Shown: positions 27,140-37,192, counted from the stretch's first letter. The stretch is DNA of 63,866 nt from Sedimentisphaerales bacterium (GCA_016936075.1 JAFGPS010000144.1:1-63866); one strand, 5' to 3'. Notes: generated by a model not told the origin, from the sequence alone. Numbers and translations are program-made.

Positions 27140-27577
27140 ATGAAGTTAGAAGGACAACAACAAAATAAAACAAAACGTCAAAATGACGAAGAATCAATTA
27201 AGGCCTTAAAAGAGCTGACTGTAAAGTTATGCTCAAACGACATTACCATTGCAAGATTAGCGGCTTTTAATTTGTCGTGGATGCAGGAAGACGGGCTGGC
27301 AATTCTTGCCAATATATTGAATGGCGATTTTACAAGAACATCGAAAAAAGCGGCTGCCTATGGACTTAGAAGTATGAAAGGCAGAATGAAAAAACTGGCG
27401 GTTGAAGTTCTTGAAAAAGGTCTTAAAAGCCGTGATAGGACTACAAAAGCGGCCTGCATAAAAGCACTATCTTTAATGAGCAAAGGCAATTCAGCAAAAG
27501 CTGGTTCTAATCAACAAAACCAGACAGGCAAACAAAAAATCCAGGAAATCCCTCCAAAATCAAAAAGCAAAGATTAA
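27140..27577 (+). CDS. short HEAT-like repeat protein, copy 1
   Basis: The start at 27140 (MKLEGQQQNK) has AGGAGAA just upstream and gives 145 aa; the in-frame ATG at 27116 has no such site. Helical HEAT-like pairs cover about residues 25-115, with the conserved core AAFNLSWMQEDGLAIL and AAYGLRSMKGRMKK; the tail is Lys/Gln/Asn-rich and likely disordered. A clear paralogue is at 54760-55203 on the other strand. A TATAAT at 27111-27116 may be the -10 of its promoter. The family seems typical of planctomycetes; its function is unknown and probably involves protein binding. Confidence 0.7.
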   Translation: MKLEGQQQNKTKRQNDEESIKALKELTVKLCSNDITIARLAAFNLSWMQEDGLAILANILNGDFTRTSKKAAAYGLRSMKGRMKKLAVEVLEKGLKSRDRTTKAACIKALSLMSKGNSAKAGSNQQNQTGKQKIQEIPPKSKSKD

Positions 27578-27589
27578 ACAAACCCAATA

Positions 27590-30286
27590 TTAGATTGAAC
27601 CCGGACTGGTGATATTCGATTTTATTTCACCAGTGGCCATATCAATAAATACATCATCAACAGGCACGCTATTATAATAGGCCGGATTTTTTTCGTTGCC
27701 GTAAATTGTTACTGTAGATTGTTCATGATCATATAATAAAACACTTCCACGGAAACTATCATCCTCATTCTTTTTATAATATATTCCTCCTGATGCAATT
27801 ATTATTGAAGGTTCAAGTTTCTTTTCTTCATTTTCTTTAAGCTCAATTTCAATATGACCGGCAGTAGCAATAATCACCGGGCTTCGTTCGTCATTTTCCT
27901 GTTCGATATATTTAATGTCTATTGTTTTTTGCGGCTCTGCATTCGCGATTATTCGGTTATCACTCAATAAATATGTTAAATCATTGAAACCTGACATTAT
28001 AGCCCACCATTTTTTGCCGAGAATTTTCATACCCCCGGATTCAATAGAGTCCTTAATTTCAATATCACTCAATGTAAGCTCACCTGGTCCTGTAGCCTTG
28101 AAAATTTGCTCCTGAGTATCATAATCAAGACTTTTACATACCAATTGTGTCCAGCCCAGAATTTCTTCGTCCGTCTGTTTTTGGATTTCCGGATTTTTAG
28201 CCTTTTTTTTGACTGTTAATATAACCTGGTCGCTATCTGCCTTCAAGTGTCGGATTTCTGTTAACGTAGAAGATTGTTCCTGATCATTAATATCATCAGG
28301 TAAATCCACCGTAATTCTTCCGGCCAGAAGAGTGAGCTCCTGAAAGAAATCTTCATCCTCACGAACCATGGAGTTTTTACACGAGCCATCCAATACAATT
28401 TGACGCGAAGAAGATAAATAGCGAGCATATTTTTGTGCACTTATATTTACAGGCATAAGCGACTGAAGTGTTCCCTTATTATTAGGGTCTTTCATAAAGA
28501 ACTTCAAATCAACCGGTCCTGTAGCGTTAATATCTGCAAACGCAAATGATTGAGTAGTTGTATCTTCCGGCAAATCTATCTGAAGATTAGGTGTTTTCAA
28601 GGAAATAAACTGTTCTTTTGATACCTGCTCAGAACCAATCTGGCAAAGACAATCTTCCTTGAAAACAACCTTGTTCTTAGCTGGCAGATACAGAGCTTTC
28701 TCCTGTGCTGTAATTTTCACTGGGATAATTTTCTGGGTTTCTATCGTAGCATTTGTATCTTCAACATAAAACAGAAGCTCAACCGGACCGATTGCATTTA
28801 CGTCAGGCAAATCATCTTCACTTTCGGGAATGTTAATTAAAAGCATTGGAGAAGTGAGAGTTGCATACTTCTTTTCACTGAGATCATTTTGTGGAATGGT
28901 ACATACAGCGTCTTCTTCAAAAGCAACCAGATTCACATCTTCAATAAATCTTGCTCCACTTTGCGAAGTAATCGTCACAGGAAAAGACTGGAGATTAGGA
29001 TCGGGATTATTCAAGTCCTCGATATAAAAAACAAGCTCTGTGGGACCAGTAGCAGCATAATCACTACCAAGAGTTGTTAATTGAATTTTTTGAGTAGAAA
29101 GTATGGTTTTGTTTCCACTATCTGAAAATTCCGGTTTCTCAATAACAGATATTGATTTTGCTTCTTCTCTAAATTTTCTTAATTCTATCGAATCATCCGG
29201 TGCAATGATGAAACCATTATCGCAGGTTATAACTACATCGACAAAGTCACCTTCTTCAATTTCCATCTCGTTAGGTTCTGCCGCAGTAATTATAACATCA
29301 TTTGGTCCGTTAGCGACAAGCGTTATATCATTTGGTTCGCTTTGAGAAACAGATTTTTCAGGTTCATTTACATCTTCTTTTTTACCTGAAAAAATAATGT
29401 CCTTAATTTCAATTTCATCTTCAGCGAAAATAAACTGATCCGGAGTTTTAATTAAAACATTTTTGCTGAATATACAAGTGTAGGATTCTTGATTAGATTC
29501 GATAGTTTCTGACGAATCGTCTTCTGAAACAGATTCCTGTATCTTTTCACTATTATTTGTATCAGCATCCTTTGGCAAATCGTCTTTACTGCTTATTGTC
29601 CCAAGGGCTTTTCGCCGCATTTTTACATGTATTTCATTTACTTCTATTACTTTGAAATATTCGAGACGTCCCAATTCATCGTTGTAAACCATCTCCATGC
29701 CGGTTCCATTTAGATGAACACTATTCGAGTCGAACACTATTTTATCATTTGTTAAAAGCTGAGATCTTTCACTATTGAAATAAAGATTATCAAGAGAAAT
29801 AGTGCTTTTTTCGAAATGATTCTTTTTTTTAGGCAATATATTGATTACAACATTATCGCTGAAAGTCGCATTTTTCGGGATGGTTTTCTCGCCGATTTTT
29901 TCCATCCTTGCGTCACCACGATTAGCTCGCATATAACAAATAAATTCTTTTCCATATATATCCACAAAAGGCTTCTCAACCTGCCATATATCACCTTCTT
30001 TATGTAGAAGCTTTAGGAATCCGGATTTCTGCAAAACCTCACCTGTTTGTTCATTTCTATCGTAAATAATAAATTCATCTACAGGGCCAACTCCTAAATC
30101 ACCTTGCGAGGTTGTCACTTTTCCACTAACATCATTAAATTCATTGATATTATCATGGTATGGACTTCCGTTGAAATATCTATCTGAATTAGTTTCGATT
30201 GGCGGAGTTTTATCTATGCGGCTATAAAATACAAATACACCAATAACTATAGCTAACGAAACAATTCCAATAGTAAATTTTCTCAT
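27590..30286 (-). CDS. lptC: giant LptC/LptA-like LPS transport protein
   Basis: 898 aa, against about 190 in E. coli LptC. One N-terminal helix (about 7-23) anchors it in the inner membrane; the rest is beta-rich. Tandem modules of about 88 residues start near 410, 495 and 585 (TGPTELVFYIED, IGPVELLFYVED, TGPVDLKFFMKD), and a related TGPGEL unit is near 730. OstA/LptA-like features (ATGPGELTL, VIIATAGHIEIELKE) and the position directly after kdsD and kdsC, as in many lptC operons, support the call. The expected role is the periplasmic bridge moving LPS from the inner-membrane exporter. An acidic linker (about 245-355) is unusual. No lptA or lptB follows. Confidence 0.65.
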   Translation of the reverse strand: MRKFTIGIVSLAIVIGVFVFYSRIDKTPPIETNSDRYFNGSPYHDNINEFNDVSGKVTTSQGDLGVGPVDEFIIYDRNEQTGEVLQKSGFLKLLHKEGDIWQVEKPFVDIYGKEFICYMRANRGDARMEKIGEKTIPKNATFSDNVVINILPKKKNHFEKSTISLDNLYFNSERSQLLTNDKIVFDSNSVHLNGTGMEMVYNDELGRLEYFKVIEVNEIHVKMRRKALGTISSKDDLPKDADTNNSEKIQESVSEDDSSETIESNQESYTCIFSKNVLIKTPDQFIFAEDEIEIKDIIFSGKKEDVNEPEKSVSQSEPNDITLVANGPNDVIITAAEPNEMEIEEGDFVDVVITCDNGFIIAPDDSIELRKFREEAKSISVIEKPEFSDSGNKTILSTQKIQLTTLGSDYAATGPTELVFYIEDLNNPDPNLQSFPVTITSQSGARFIEDVNLVAFEEDAVCTIPQNDLSEKKYATLTSPMLLINIPESEDDLPDVNAIGPVELLFYVEDTNATIETQKIIPVKITAQEKALYLPAKNKVVFKEDCLCQIGSEQVSKEQFISLKTPNLQIDLPEDTTTQSFAFADINATGPVDLKFFMKDPNNKGTLQSLMPVNISAQKYARYLSSSRQIVLDGSCKNSMVREDEDFFQELTLLAGRITVDLPDDINDQEQSSTLTEIRHLKADSDQVILTVKKKAKNPEIQKQTDEEILGWTQLVCKSLDYDTQEQIFKATGPGELTLSDIEIKDSIESGGMKILGKKWWAIMSGFNDLTYLLSDNRIIANAEPQKTIDIKYIEQENDERSPVIIATAGHIEIELKENEEKKLEPSIIIASGGIYYKKNEDDSFRGSVLLYDHEQSTVTIYGNEKNPAYYNSVPVDDVFIDMATGEIKSNITSPGSI

Positions 30287-30308
30287 CCAGAAAACTCCGT
30301 TTTATCGT

Positions 30309-30821
30309 TCAGGCCAGATATTTTTCCATAAGCGTTTGCCACTTACCTGATTTTTTAAGTATATATTCTATCGCTTCGCGCACGGCACCATCTCCGCCGG
30401 CTCGAGTAGTAACTAAGTCTGAATGTTCTTTTACTGCATCTACTGCATTTGCAACCGCAATCGAAAAACCCACATATCTCATCGAAGGTAAATCCACAAT
30501 ATCGTCGCCAATATAAGCAACCTCTTCAGGAGCAAGATTAACTTTTTTGAGGAATTCCTTTAGCAAAGGCAATTTGTCATGACAATCCTGAAAAACATGT
30601 TCTATCTCAAGCTGTTTAGCTCGATGAGTTGTTGGTTCTGATAATCGGCCGCTCAGAATCGCTACATCATGTCCGGAACGTTTCCACATCTTAATTCCAT
30701 GACCATCAAGAGAATTAAAAAACTTGGTTTCACTCCCATCAGTATTGATTACCAGAGTTCCATCAGTCAGAACTCCGTCAACGTCGAGAATTAACATTTT
30801 TATATTTGAAAGATTTTGCAT
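30309..30821 (-). CDS. kdsC: 3-deoxy-D-manno-octulosonate-8-phosphate phosphatase
   Basis: 170 aa, the normal KdsC length. HAD motif I is MLILDVDGVLTDG (about residue 9), motif II ILSGR (about 55) with the KMWKRSGHD segment, and motif IV GDDIVDLPSM (about 106). KdsC removes phosphate from Kdo-8-P, a step of LPS inner-core synthesis. It is 11 nt behind kdsD and 22 nt ahead of the LptC-like gene on the minus strand, matching the common kdsD-kdsC-lptC order. Related YrbI-type enzymes act on other acidic sugars, but the operon favours Kdo. Confidence 0.92.
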   Translation of the reverse strand: MQNLSNIKMLILDVDGVLTDGTLVINTDGSETKFFNSLDGHGIKMWKRSGHDVAILSGRLSEPTTHRAKQLEIEHVFQDCHDKLPLLKEFLKKVNLAPEEVAYIGDDIVDLPSMRYVGFSIAVANAVDAVKEHSDLVTTRAGGDGAVREAIEYILKKSGKWQTLMEKYLA

Positions 30822-30832
30822 TTTATTTTCGT

Positions 30833-31810
30833 TTATCCAACTATTTTAATCGTAACAATATCCTGAACGTCAATCATGCCGACAGGTCTATCTTCCGCAT
30901 CTACCACAGGAAGTTCATCTATTCTATACTTATGGAAAATAGCAGTCGCTTCCGCCGCCAGGGCATCTATTCTTATTCTTTTACAATTCGGGGTCATTAC
31001 TTCACCGACTTTAAGCTTGAAAAACTTATTCTTATGTTTTGTAATCAACCTGCGGAGGTCGCCGTCGGTAATTATTCCAACTAATTTATCGTTTTTACCG
31101 GTTACCATTACAGCGCCATGTCTTTTTACATCGCCAGTTTGTTCAAGTAGTTTTTCAATTGTATCGTTCGAATCAGCGATAGGAAGCTTTTCTCCAGGCC
31201 TGAACATCATCGATTGCTCGACCGTCATTAATTTTGTACCTAATGAGCCCCCGGGATGGAACCTCACATAATCCTCCACGCCGAAATTTCTTGCTTTCAT
31301 TACCGTAAAAGCGATTGCATCGCCTACAGCAAGCATACAGGTTGTCGATACGCTTGGCGCTACACCAAGAGGACATGCCTCATCCATCCTACCCATACAG
31401 ATAGCAACATCGCTGTATTTACATAACGTTGAATCATTTTGGCCTGTTATCGAGATCAGTTTAAAATCAAGCTGCTTGACAAGGTTTATCATACGTGTGA
31501 TTTCGTCTGTTTCCCCGCCATAGCTAAGAACCAGTACAATATCATCTTTTCTAAGCCTGCCTAAATCACCGTGAACAGCTTCTGCCGGATGAAGAAAATG
31601 GCTTGGCGTACCAGTAGATGCCAAAGTAGCACTTATTTTCTGCCCTATTATTCCTGCTTTGCCTATTCCACTGACGATACAGGAGCCAGTACAATTAAAA
31701 ATCATTTCCACCGCTTGAGCGAAAGACTCGTCAACAATCGGAGTAATTGAGCTTATGGCATTAGCTTCAATTTCAATAACTTTTCGAGCATATTCCAAGT
31801 CAAATTTCAT
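30833..31810 (-). CDS. kdsD: arabinose-5-phosphate isomerase (KdsD/KpsF family)
   Basis: 325 aa. The N-terminal SIS domain has CIVSGIGKAGIIGQKISATLAS (about residues 42-63) and HPAEAVHGDLG (about 77-87); two CBS repeats fill the C-terminal 120 residues (MVTGKNDKLVGIITDGDLRR and DELPVVDAEDRPVGMIDVQDI). It interconverts ribulose 5-phosphate and arabinose 5-phosphate, the entry to Kdo for LPS. It is the first gene of the kdsD-kdsC-lptC operon. The dispersed paralogue GutQ has the same architecture, but the kdsC neighbour settles the assignment. Confidence 0.92.
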   Translation of the reverse strand: MKFDLEYARKVIEIEANAISSITPIVDESFAQAVEMIFNCTGSCIVSGIGKAGIIGQKISATLASTGTPSHFLHPAEAVHGDLGRLRKDDIVLVLSYGGETDEITRMINLVKQLDFKLISITGQNDSTLCKYSDVAICMGRMDEACPLGVAPSVSTTCMLAVGDAIAFTVMKARNFGVEDYVRFHPGGSLGTKLMTVEQSMMFRPGEKLPIADSNDTIEKLLEQTGDVKRHGAVMVTGKNDKLVGIITDGDLRRLITKHKNKFFKLKVGEVMTPNCKRIRIDALAAEATAIFHKYRIDELPVVDAEDRPVGMIDVQDIVTIKIVG

Positions 31811-31949
31811 AATGATAATCGCCTCGGTTCATTAAAAAGAGATTCACATATACCGCTACAGTATTATCTAAGCGACACAACTCGTCAAGTTAAAACATGG
31901 GAATCCTATTGCGTATCCTGGTTTGAAATTGCTCAAAAATGCGATGTGT

Positions 31950-33476
31950 TTAGATTTTTATAACGCTTCCTCGTTCATTATAGCAGACAATCTCGTGCTT
32001 TTCCCCGAAATAATCATGCGCTGAGTGTATAATTACTTTCTTATCGCTATTTTGCTCAATTTGTGTGATAGTAGCCCTTTTGATATTCTGAAGGTAACCA
32101 GCAACGTCAGGTGATACGAAAAGCTCGATTCGTTTGATTTGTTCCTTCGATGCCGAAAGGTTAAGAAGGCGAATAATCTCAATTGCCAGTGATTCGTGGC
32201 TCTTAATATAACCAGTTCCGCCGCAGTTCGGGCAGGCCAGGTATGTGCTGTTCTGAAGTGATGGCCGCATCCTCTGTCTGGTCATTTCCACAATTCCAAA
32301 CCTGCTGATACCGAGAATTTTTGTACGGGCACGGTCAATTTTCATTGCTGCACGGAATTCTTTTTCCACTTCTTTGCGATGGTTATTGTTTCTCATATCA
32401 ATAAAATCGCAGATAATCAGGCCGCCAAGGTCTCTCAACCTGAGTTGGCGTGCAATTTCATTCGCAGCTTCAATATTGTTCTCATATGCCGTTTCTTCTG
32501 CATTTTCCTGTTTTCGATAACGACCGCTGTTGACATCAATAGCAACCAAAGCTTCCGTCTGCTCGATTACAATCGAGCCGCCGTTTTTAAGCTCTACTTT
32601 TCGAGATTGAATTTTTGTTATCTCTTCTTCTATCTTATATTTATGAAACAGCGGAATTTTATTATCATAAAAAATAATTTTCCGCCTTGCCCTCGGTGTT
32701 GCTATAGAGAAGAATTCTTTTATTTTCTTTACTACACTCTCAGAATCGCAGACTATTTTACTTACCTTATTGTTATAAACATCGCGCAAAGTTCTTATTA
32801 CAAGGTCCGATTCCTGATAAAGTTCTTTTGGGGCTTTCTCCGAGTCTATTCGCTTTTCTATGGTTCTCCAGAGCCTTTTTAGATAGTTCAGGTCATTTTG
32901 AATATCTTTCTTTGAGCATTTCTGGCCAGCGGTTCTAATTATAAAACCCTGACCTTTTGGAGGATTGCACTGCTCGAAAATATCACGAAGCCTGTTTCGC
33001 TCTTCTTCATCGTCAATTTTATGAGAAACGCCGTGTTTTCGCATCCAGGGCAGCATAACAAGGTATTTTCCGGGCAAAGCAAGATAAGTACTGAGAGTTG
33101 CTCCCTTAGTCTTTAAGCCTTCTTTAGTAACCTGAACGACTACTTCCTGACCTCTGTGGAGACAGTTTTGTATAGGCGGGCGCTCTTTTAGAGCTTTTCT
33201 GCGCCCAATATTTTCTGATGTTTCGCCGCTTTTAGAAGAAAAATACTTTGGATGCAGGTCACTTATATGAAGAAAACCATTTTTTCCAGCTCCAAAGTCA
33301 ATGAACGCCGCCTGAATGCCGGACTCAATATTTGCAACTTTACCTTTATAAATATTGCCGACATGGCCATTCAGACTTGTTCTTTCTACGTATAATTCCT
33401 CAAGTGCACCGTTATCTACTACTGCTACTCTGCATTCCTCGCTCTCGGCGACATTGATAAGCATTTCTCTTGTCAT
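31950..33476 (-). CDS. rng: ribonuclease G/E family endoribonuclease
   Basis: 508 aa, the RNase G size with no RNase E-type C-terminal scaffold. An S1 domain lies at about 35-110 (GNIYKGKVANIESGIQAAF, FLHISDLHP); the DNase I-like catalytic core has LVAIDVNSGRY and GLIICDFIDM, which contain the two metal-binding Asp residues; the zinc-link CPNCGGTG is near 425. It cuts single-stranded RNA 5'-end-dependently in rRNA and mRNA processing. It lies 9 nt behind the DUF2344 gene, a pairing conserved in many bacteria. Confidence 0.93.
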   Translation of the reverse strand: MTREMLINVAESEECRVAVVDNGALEELYVERTSLNGHVGNIYKGKVANIESGIQAAFIDFGAGKNGFLHISDLHPKYFSSKSGETSENIGRRKALKERPPIQNCLHRGQEVVVQVTKEGLKTKGATLSTYLALPGKYLVMLPWMRKHGVSHKIDDEEERNRLRDIFEQCNPPKGQGFIIRTAGQKCSKKDIQNDLNYLKRLWRTIEKRIDSEKAPKELYQESDLVIRTLRDVYNNKVSKIVCDSESVVKKIKEFFSIATPRARRKIIFYDNKIPLFHKYKIEEEITKIQSRKVELKNGGSIVIEQTEALVAIDVNSGRYRKQENAEETAYENNIEAANEIARQLRLRDLGGLIICDFIDMRNNNHRKEVEKEFRAAMKIDRARTKILGISRFGIVEMTRQRMRPSLQNSTYLACPNCGGTGYIKSHESLAIEIIRLLNLSASKEQIKRIELFVSPDVAGYLQNIKRATITQIEQNSDKKVIIHSAHDYFGEKHEIVCYNERGSVIKI

Positions 33477-33485
33477 ATTTTATCT

Positions 33486-34211
33486 TTATACCAGCCATTG
33501 CACATTTGTTCGTTTAATCGGACAAACAAGTTTTTCCGCATCCAATTCAAGCAATTCCATTATTTCCTGAATACGGATTGAGCCTGCTGAACTAATTTTA
33601 CAACGCACAATAATACTATTTTGTTCTGTCATTATCGAGAATAAAAAACCTCTTACATCTATTTTTTTAGATATATTCTTTTTATTTATCGACCGCTCTA
33701 TGACCAGACTTTCGTTGGTTAATAAGCTATTTATTCTTTTTTCAATATTTTTATTAATTTCTTCCGGAGAGATTGTAAATATATAGCTCGCATAACACTC
33801 TTGAAAATGCGGTTTATCTCGGACTACTCTTACTTCCTTCAATATGAAACCTTCAGGCAATTGCGCGGAAAGATTCTTTAAACAATCGCTTGTATAAGAT
33901 TGATTTTGGTTGTCGTCCGAGTATCCAGTAAACTCATAAATACTTTCAGGGAAGATACTTATAGGCATAACAAGCAATTCGTCATCTGATTTGACACCCA
34001 CAGGGCGAGGTAGAGGAAGTGATATCTTAGGCCTGGGATTAAATCCCTGACTGTAATGGGGATTGATACCGGACCGAATAACCGCTCGTTGAAAAACACT
34101 GAGAGTCTGAGAATGAGATAAAAACCTTAGAGTACCCTCGATTTGGAACTTTATGATTAAATATCTTATTTCATTAATGTCTGCTTGATTATTACTATTA
34201 TTTGAATTCAT
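33486..34211 (-). CDS. TIGR03936/DUF2344 family radical-SAM-associated protein
   Basis: 241 aa. The N-terminal half has the family core: FQIEGTLRFLSHSQTLSVFQRA, then SGINPHYSQGFNPRPKISLPL. In other genomes this domain is fused to, or follows, a B12-binding-type radical SAM protein and precedes rng and rplU; here only the rng link is kept and no radical SAM gene lies next to it in the window. Its molecular role is not established; an RNA-related function is suggested by the rng partnership. The last residues (CPIKRTNVQWLV) precede a TAA 9 nt before rng. Confidence 0.85.
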   Translation of the reverse strand: MNSNNSNNQADINEIRYLIIKFQIEGTLRFLSHSQTLSVFQRAVIRSGINPHYSQGFNPRPKISLPLPRPVGVKSDDELLVMPISIFPESIYEFTGYSDDNQNQSYTSDCLKNLSAQLPEGFILKEVRVVRDKPHFQECYASYIFTISPEEINKNIEKRINSLLTNESLVIERSINKKNISKKIDVRGFLFSIMTEQNSIIVRCKISSAGSIRIQEIMELLELDAEKLVCPIKRTNVQWLV

Positions 34212-34322
34212 TTTGCAATTATAGTCGAAATCGTATGATCACGTCAATATTGCATTGATATGATAATAATGAATGAGCAATCGTTTCTACAATTTATACC
34301 TAATAAATAGGCCTCTGACGTA

Positions 34323-35804
34323 TTATTCAGGCAACTTCATGAAAAAGTTGTAGTCAGTTCCATTTAAATTGCCCCATAACAAAAGGTTACCCATATCATT
34401 TTTCCTGGCTTTTTCTATCGCTTGCACAAATTCCTGAGTGTTTTTTATTGGCTGTCGATTTACTTCCTTTATTAGTGTACCTACTGCTATACCGCTTCTT
34501 TGGGCTTGAGAATCTTCCTCAACCTCTATAACCAGTACACCTTCCTGATCCTCAAAGCCATATTGTTGAGTTGCGGCTTCATCAAGGTCTTTTATTGAGA
34601 ATCCCAACTCAGTTGACATGCTTTCTATTTCTTCCTGAGCCTGTAACTGATCAATAGAGGAACGTCTGCCGAGCTTAATATTGAGTTTTTCCTGCTTTTC
34701 GTTTCTCCATATTGTTAAAACTACATCTGTGTCTGGCCGAAGCATTGAAATCCGTGTTTGCAGGTCAAGTGCGGATTCTACAGGTTTGCCGTCAATCTCA
34801 AGAATTACATCTTTATACGTAAGCCCAATCTTATCAGCCGCCGAGTTTTTAATGACACTCGAGAAAAATACACCCTTTGCATCTTTACTCAATCCATAAC
34901 TCTGAGCATTATCTGGAGTAATTGTATCAAGCCCTCTGATACCAAGTAAACCACGTTCAACCGTGCCGCTTGCGAGAATTTCCCGATAAGAATATTGAGC
35001 AATATTAATAGGAATCGCAAAACCGATACCAATATTTCCTGACGAACCAGCGATAGCAGTATTAATACCGACTACTTTGCCGTCAAGATTGATTAATGGA
35101 CCGCCGGAATTTCCGAAATTAATTGCCGCGTCCGTTTGGATATAATTTTCAAGCGTATTTAATTCAAATCCGGTTCTACCGGTAGCACTTACGATACCAG
35201 CGGTTACGGTATGTGCCAAACCAAGAGGATTTCCAATCGCAAGAACCCATTCCCCAACTTCAAGATTATCAGAATCAGCAAATTCAAGACAAGGAAGGTC
35301 ATTTGCGTCAATCTTGATTACAGCAATATCAGTATCAGGATCCGAGCCGATTACACGGGCAACGAATGCTTGACCATTCGTAAGTTCGATATTAATTTTG
35401 CTTGTGTTTTCTACCATATGGTTATTTGTTAAAATATAACCGTCCGGGCTGATTATAAAACCTGAACCCTGTGTTTCACTTACAGACAAGTCCTGTTCTC
35501 TCTGGGGCTGCTGAGGCTGCGGCCTTCGAGGAGAGCGTCGCTGCATAGGTCCGCCGAAGAGATACTCTTGAAATTCATTACTAAAAGTTGATCTACTCAC
35601 AACTCTTTCTGTTCTTAAACCGACAACGGCTGGGGATGCTTTTAGCGCTACAGAAGAGAACGCTTTACCCATTTGGCGTATAGAATCGATACCCTCCTGA
35701 TTAGCTGAAAATGAGGTAGAAACAAAAAGCAAAAGGGTCAAAATACATAAAATTACTAAAGGGGGAAGACTATTTTGGCTATTGCATTTACTTTCAGGAC
35801 ACAT
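34323..35804 (-). CDS. HtrA/DegP-type periplasmic serine protease
   Basis: The start at 35804 (MCPESKCN) has GGGAG eight bases upstream and leads into a hydrophobic signal anchor, giving 493 aa; the longer open frame to 35942 is non-coding by this test. The trypsin-like domain shows the triad His (TNNHMVEN), Asp (DPDTDIAVIKID) and Ser (NFGNSGGPLIN). Two PDZ domains follow (about 310-400, with GVFFSSVIKNSAADKIGL, and about 415-490, with GVLVIEVEEDSQAQRSGI). A Pro/Gln/Arg-rich segment sits in the LA loop. It should degrade or refold misfolded envelope proteins. Confidence 0.93.
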   Translation of the reverse strand: MCPESKCNSQNSLPPLVILCILTLLLFVSTSFSANQEGIDSIRQMGKAFSSVALKASPAVVGLRTERVVSRSTFSNEFQEYLFGGPMQRRSPRRPQPQQPQREQDLSVSETQGSGFIISPDGYILTNNHMVENTSKINIELTNGQAFVARVIGSDPDTDIAVIKIDANDLPCLEFADSDNLEVGEWVLAIGNPLGLAHTVTAGIVSATGRTGFELNTLENYIQTDAAINFGNSGGPLINLDGKVVGINTAIAGSSGNIGIGFAIPINIAQYSYREILASGTVERGLLGIRGLDTITPDNAQSYGLSKDAKGVFFSSVIKNSAADKIGLTYKDVILEIDGKPVESALDLQTRISMLRPDTDVVLTIWRNEKQEKLNIKLGRRSSIDQLQAQEEIESMSTELGFSIKDLDEAATQQYGFEDQEGVLVIEVEEDSQAQRSGIAVGTLIKEVNRQPIKNTQEFVQAIEKARKNDMGNLLLWGNLNGTDYNFFMKLPE

Positions 35805-35952
35805 TTTTATCTCCCTTGCGGTTCTTGGAAACCACATTTCATAAGAAATAATAATATTTGTTTTGTTATAATACGATTTTACTTTTAAGGTGTTCATTGT
35901 GTCAAGGCTTTTAAATACAAAATGCCCTGAATTACCTGACAAAATATGATAG

Positions 35953-35981
35953 TTGTAAATTTATATTATAAGTTATATAAT
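35953..35981 (+). promoter_or_regulatory. promoter of the PIN-TRAM gene
   Basis: TTGTAA (35953-35958) and TATAAT (35976-35981) are separated by 17 nt, placing a start near 35988. A strong GGAGG lies before the ATG at 36032. The surroundings are very AT-rich, so other -10 matches exist. Confidence 0.45.
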
Positions 35982-36031
35982 AAAGTTTTATAATATATAT
36001 ATATTTTTTTTTCATAGTCTGGAGGTCTTAT

Positions 36032-37192
36032 ATGAAACTATTATGGGTTTTCAGAGCACTCTTTCTTATTATTATTGTGGCAGTTATTTTCGTTAATATA
36101 AACTCGAATTCGATGACACTGGACGAAAACAACAAAGACTCAAAAGAAGTACTGGATAATAATCTGCTATATGTAACATGGAGTAGCATCGGAATAGTAA
36201 TTTTTGTTTTTCTCATAGATATTATGACTCCCAAAAATAAATTAGGCGCTTTGGCGGGAGTATTTTTCGGTTTGCTGGTAGGAATCCTGATTAGCTGGGG
36301 ATTAACTAATGTTGTGGACATGATGGTTGAAGCCTACCATGTTCCAATAACTTTACCTGCTGTTACCGCTATTAAATGGACATTAGGAATAGCTATATGC
36401 TATCTGGCTATAAGTTTTGTAATGCAAACAAAAGATGATGTTCGTTTTGTAATTCCTTATGTCGAATTTGCCAAACAAACTAAAGGTACACGCCCTTTGA
36501 TTCTGGACACTTCGGCGATTATTGATGGACGCATTGTGGATTTATGTCACAGTAAATTATTTGACGCACCTTTGATTGTTCCTCGCTTTGTGTTAAATGA
36601 GCTTCAGCTTATAGCGGATTCTTCACAAAAACTCAAACGCAACCGTGGAAGAAGAGGACTTGATGTGCTTAACAAAATGCAATCCGATCCTGTTATTGAT
36701 ATTCAAATTGATGACTCAATAATTCCTGAAGTCGAAGAAGTTAAAGGCGTTGACCAAAAACTGATGATGCTTGCTAAAGCCAATAACGGCAGAGTTGCCA
36801 CGACCGACTACAATCTCAGCAAAGTTGCACAAGTACGTGACGTTGACGTTGTAAACATAAATGATCTGGCAAGCTCACTGAAAGTAGTTGCCCTGCCCGG
36901 CGAAACTATGGAAGTAAAAATCATCAAGCCGGGAGAGGAATCTGAACAGGGTATTGCTTACCTGGATGACGGCACGATGATTGTAGTCGAAGACGCAAGA
37001 AATAAGATTGGTAAAGATTTAATTATCAGTGTTACGAGCTCGCTTCAAACTTCTGCGGGAAAGATGATTTTCGGGAAATTCGAGGAATACGTTCAAAGAA
37101 AATATGATATCAATCATCGAAGACCTTATAACAAAAAACCTTTTAATACTGATTCGAACGGGAACAATAATTCACAAACAATTAACTCCTGA
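36032..37192 (+). CDS. PIN-TRAM domain protein (YacL-like putative ribonuclease)
   Basis: 386 aa. Four hydrophobic helices cover residues 5-135, the last after a KNKLGALAG loop; the PIN domain starts at LILDTSAIIDGRIVDLC (about 152) with the acidic residues of the nuclease site and ends near ATTDYNLSKVA (about 255). A TRAM domain follows (GETMEVKIIKPGEESEQGIAYL, about 290-350), and the tail is Asn/Lys-rich. PIN-TRAM proteins of this layout are widespread membrane-bound putative ribonucleases. Upstream GGAGG supports the start. The target RNA is unknown. Confidence 0.9.
   Translation: MKLLWVFRALFLIIIVAVIFVNINSNSMTLDENNKDSKEVLDNNLLYVTWSSIGIVIFVFLIDIMTPKNKLGALAGVFFGLLVGILISWGLTNVVDMMVEAYHVPITLPAVTAIKWTLGIAICYLAISFVMQTKDDVRFVIPYVEFAKQTKGTRPLILDTSAIIDGRIVDLCHSKLFDAPLIVPRFVLNELQLIADSSQKLKRNRGRRGLDVLNKMQSDPVIDIQIDDSIIPEVEEVKGVDQKLMMLAKANNGRVATTDYNLSKVAQVRDVDVVNINDLASSLKVVALPGETMEVKIIKPGEESEQGIAYLDDGTMIVVEDARNKIGKDLIISVTSSLQTSAGKMIFGKFEEYVQRKYDINHRRPYNKKPFNTDSNGNNNSQTINS

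Noticed and set aside
35805-35942. N-terminal extension of the HtrA protein
   Set aside because: The signal peptide starts at 35804 with a GGGAG site; upstream residues have no signal-like or coding character.
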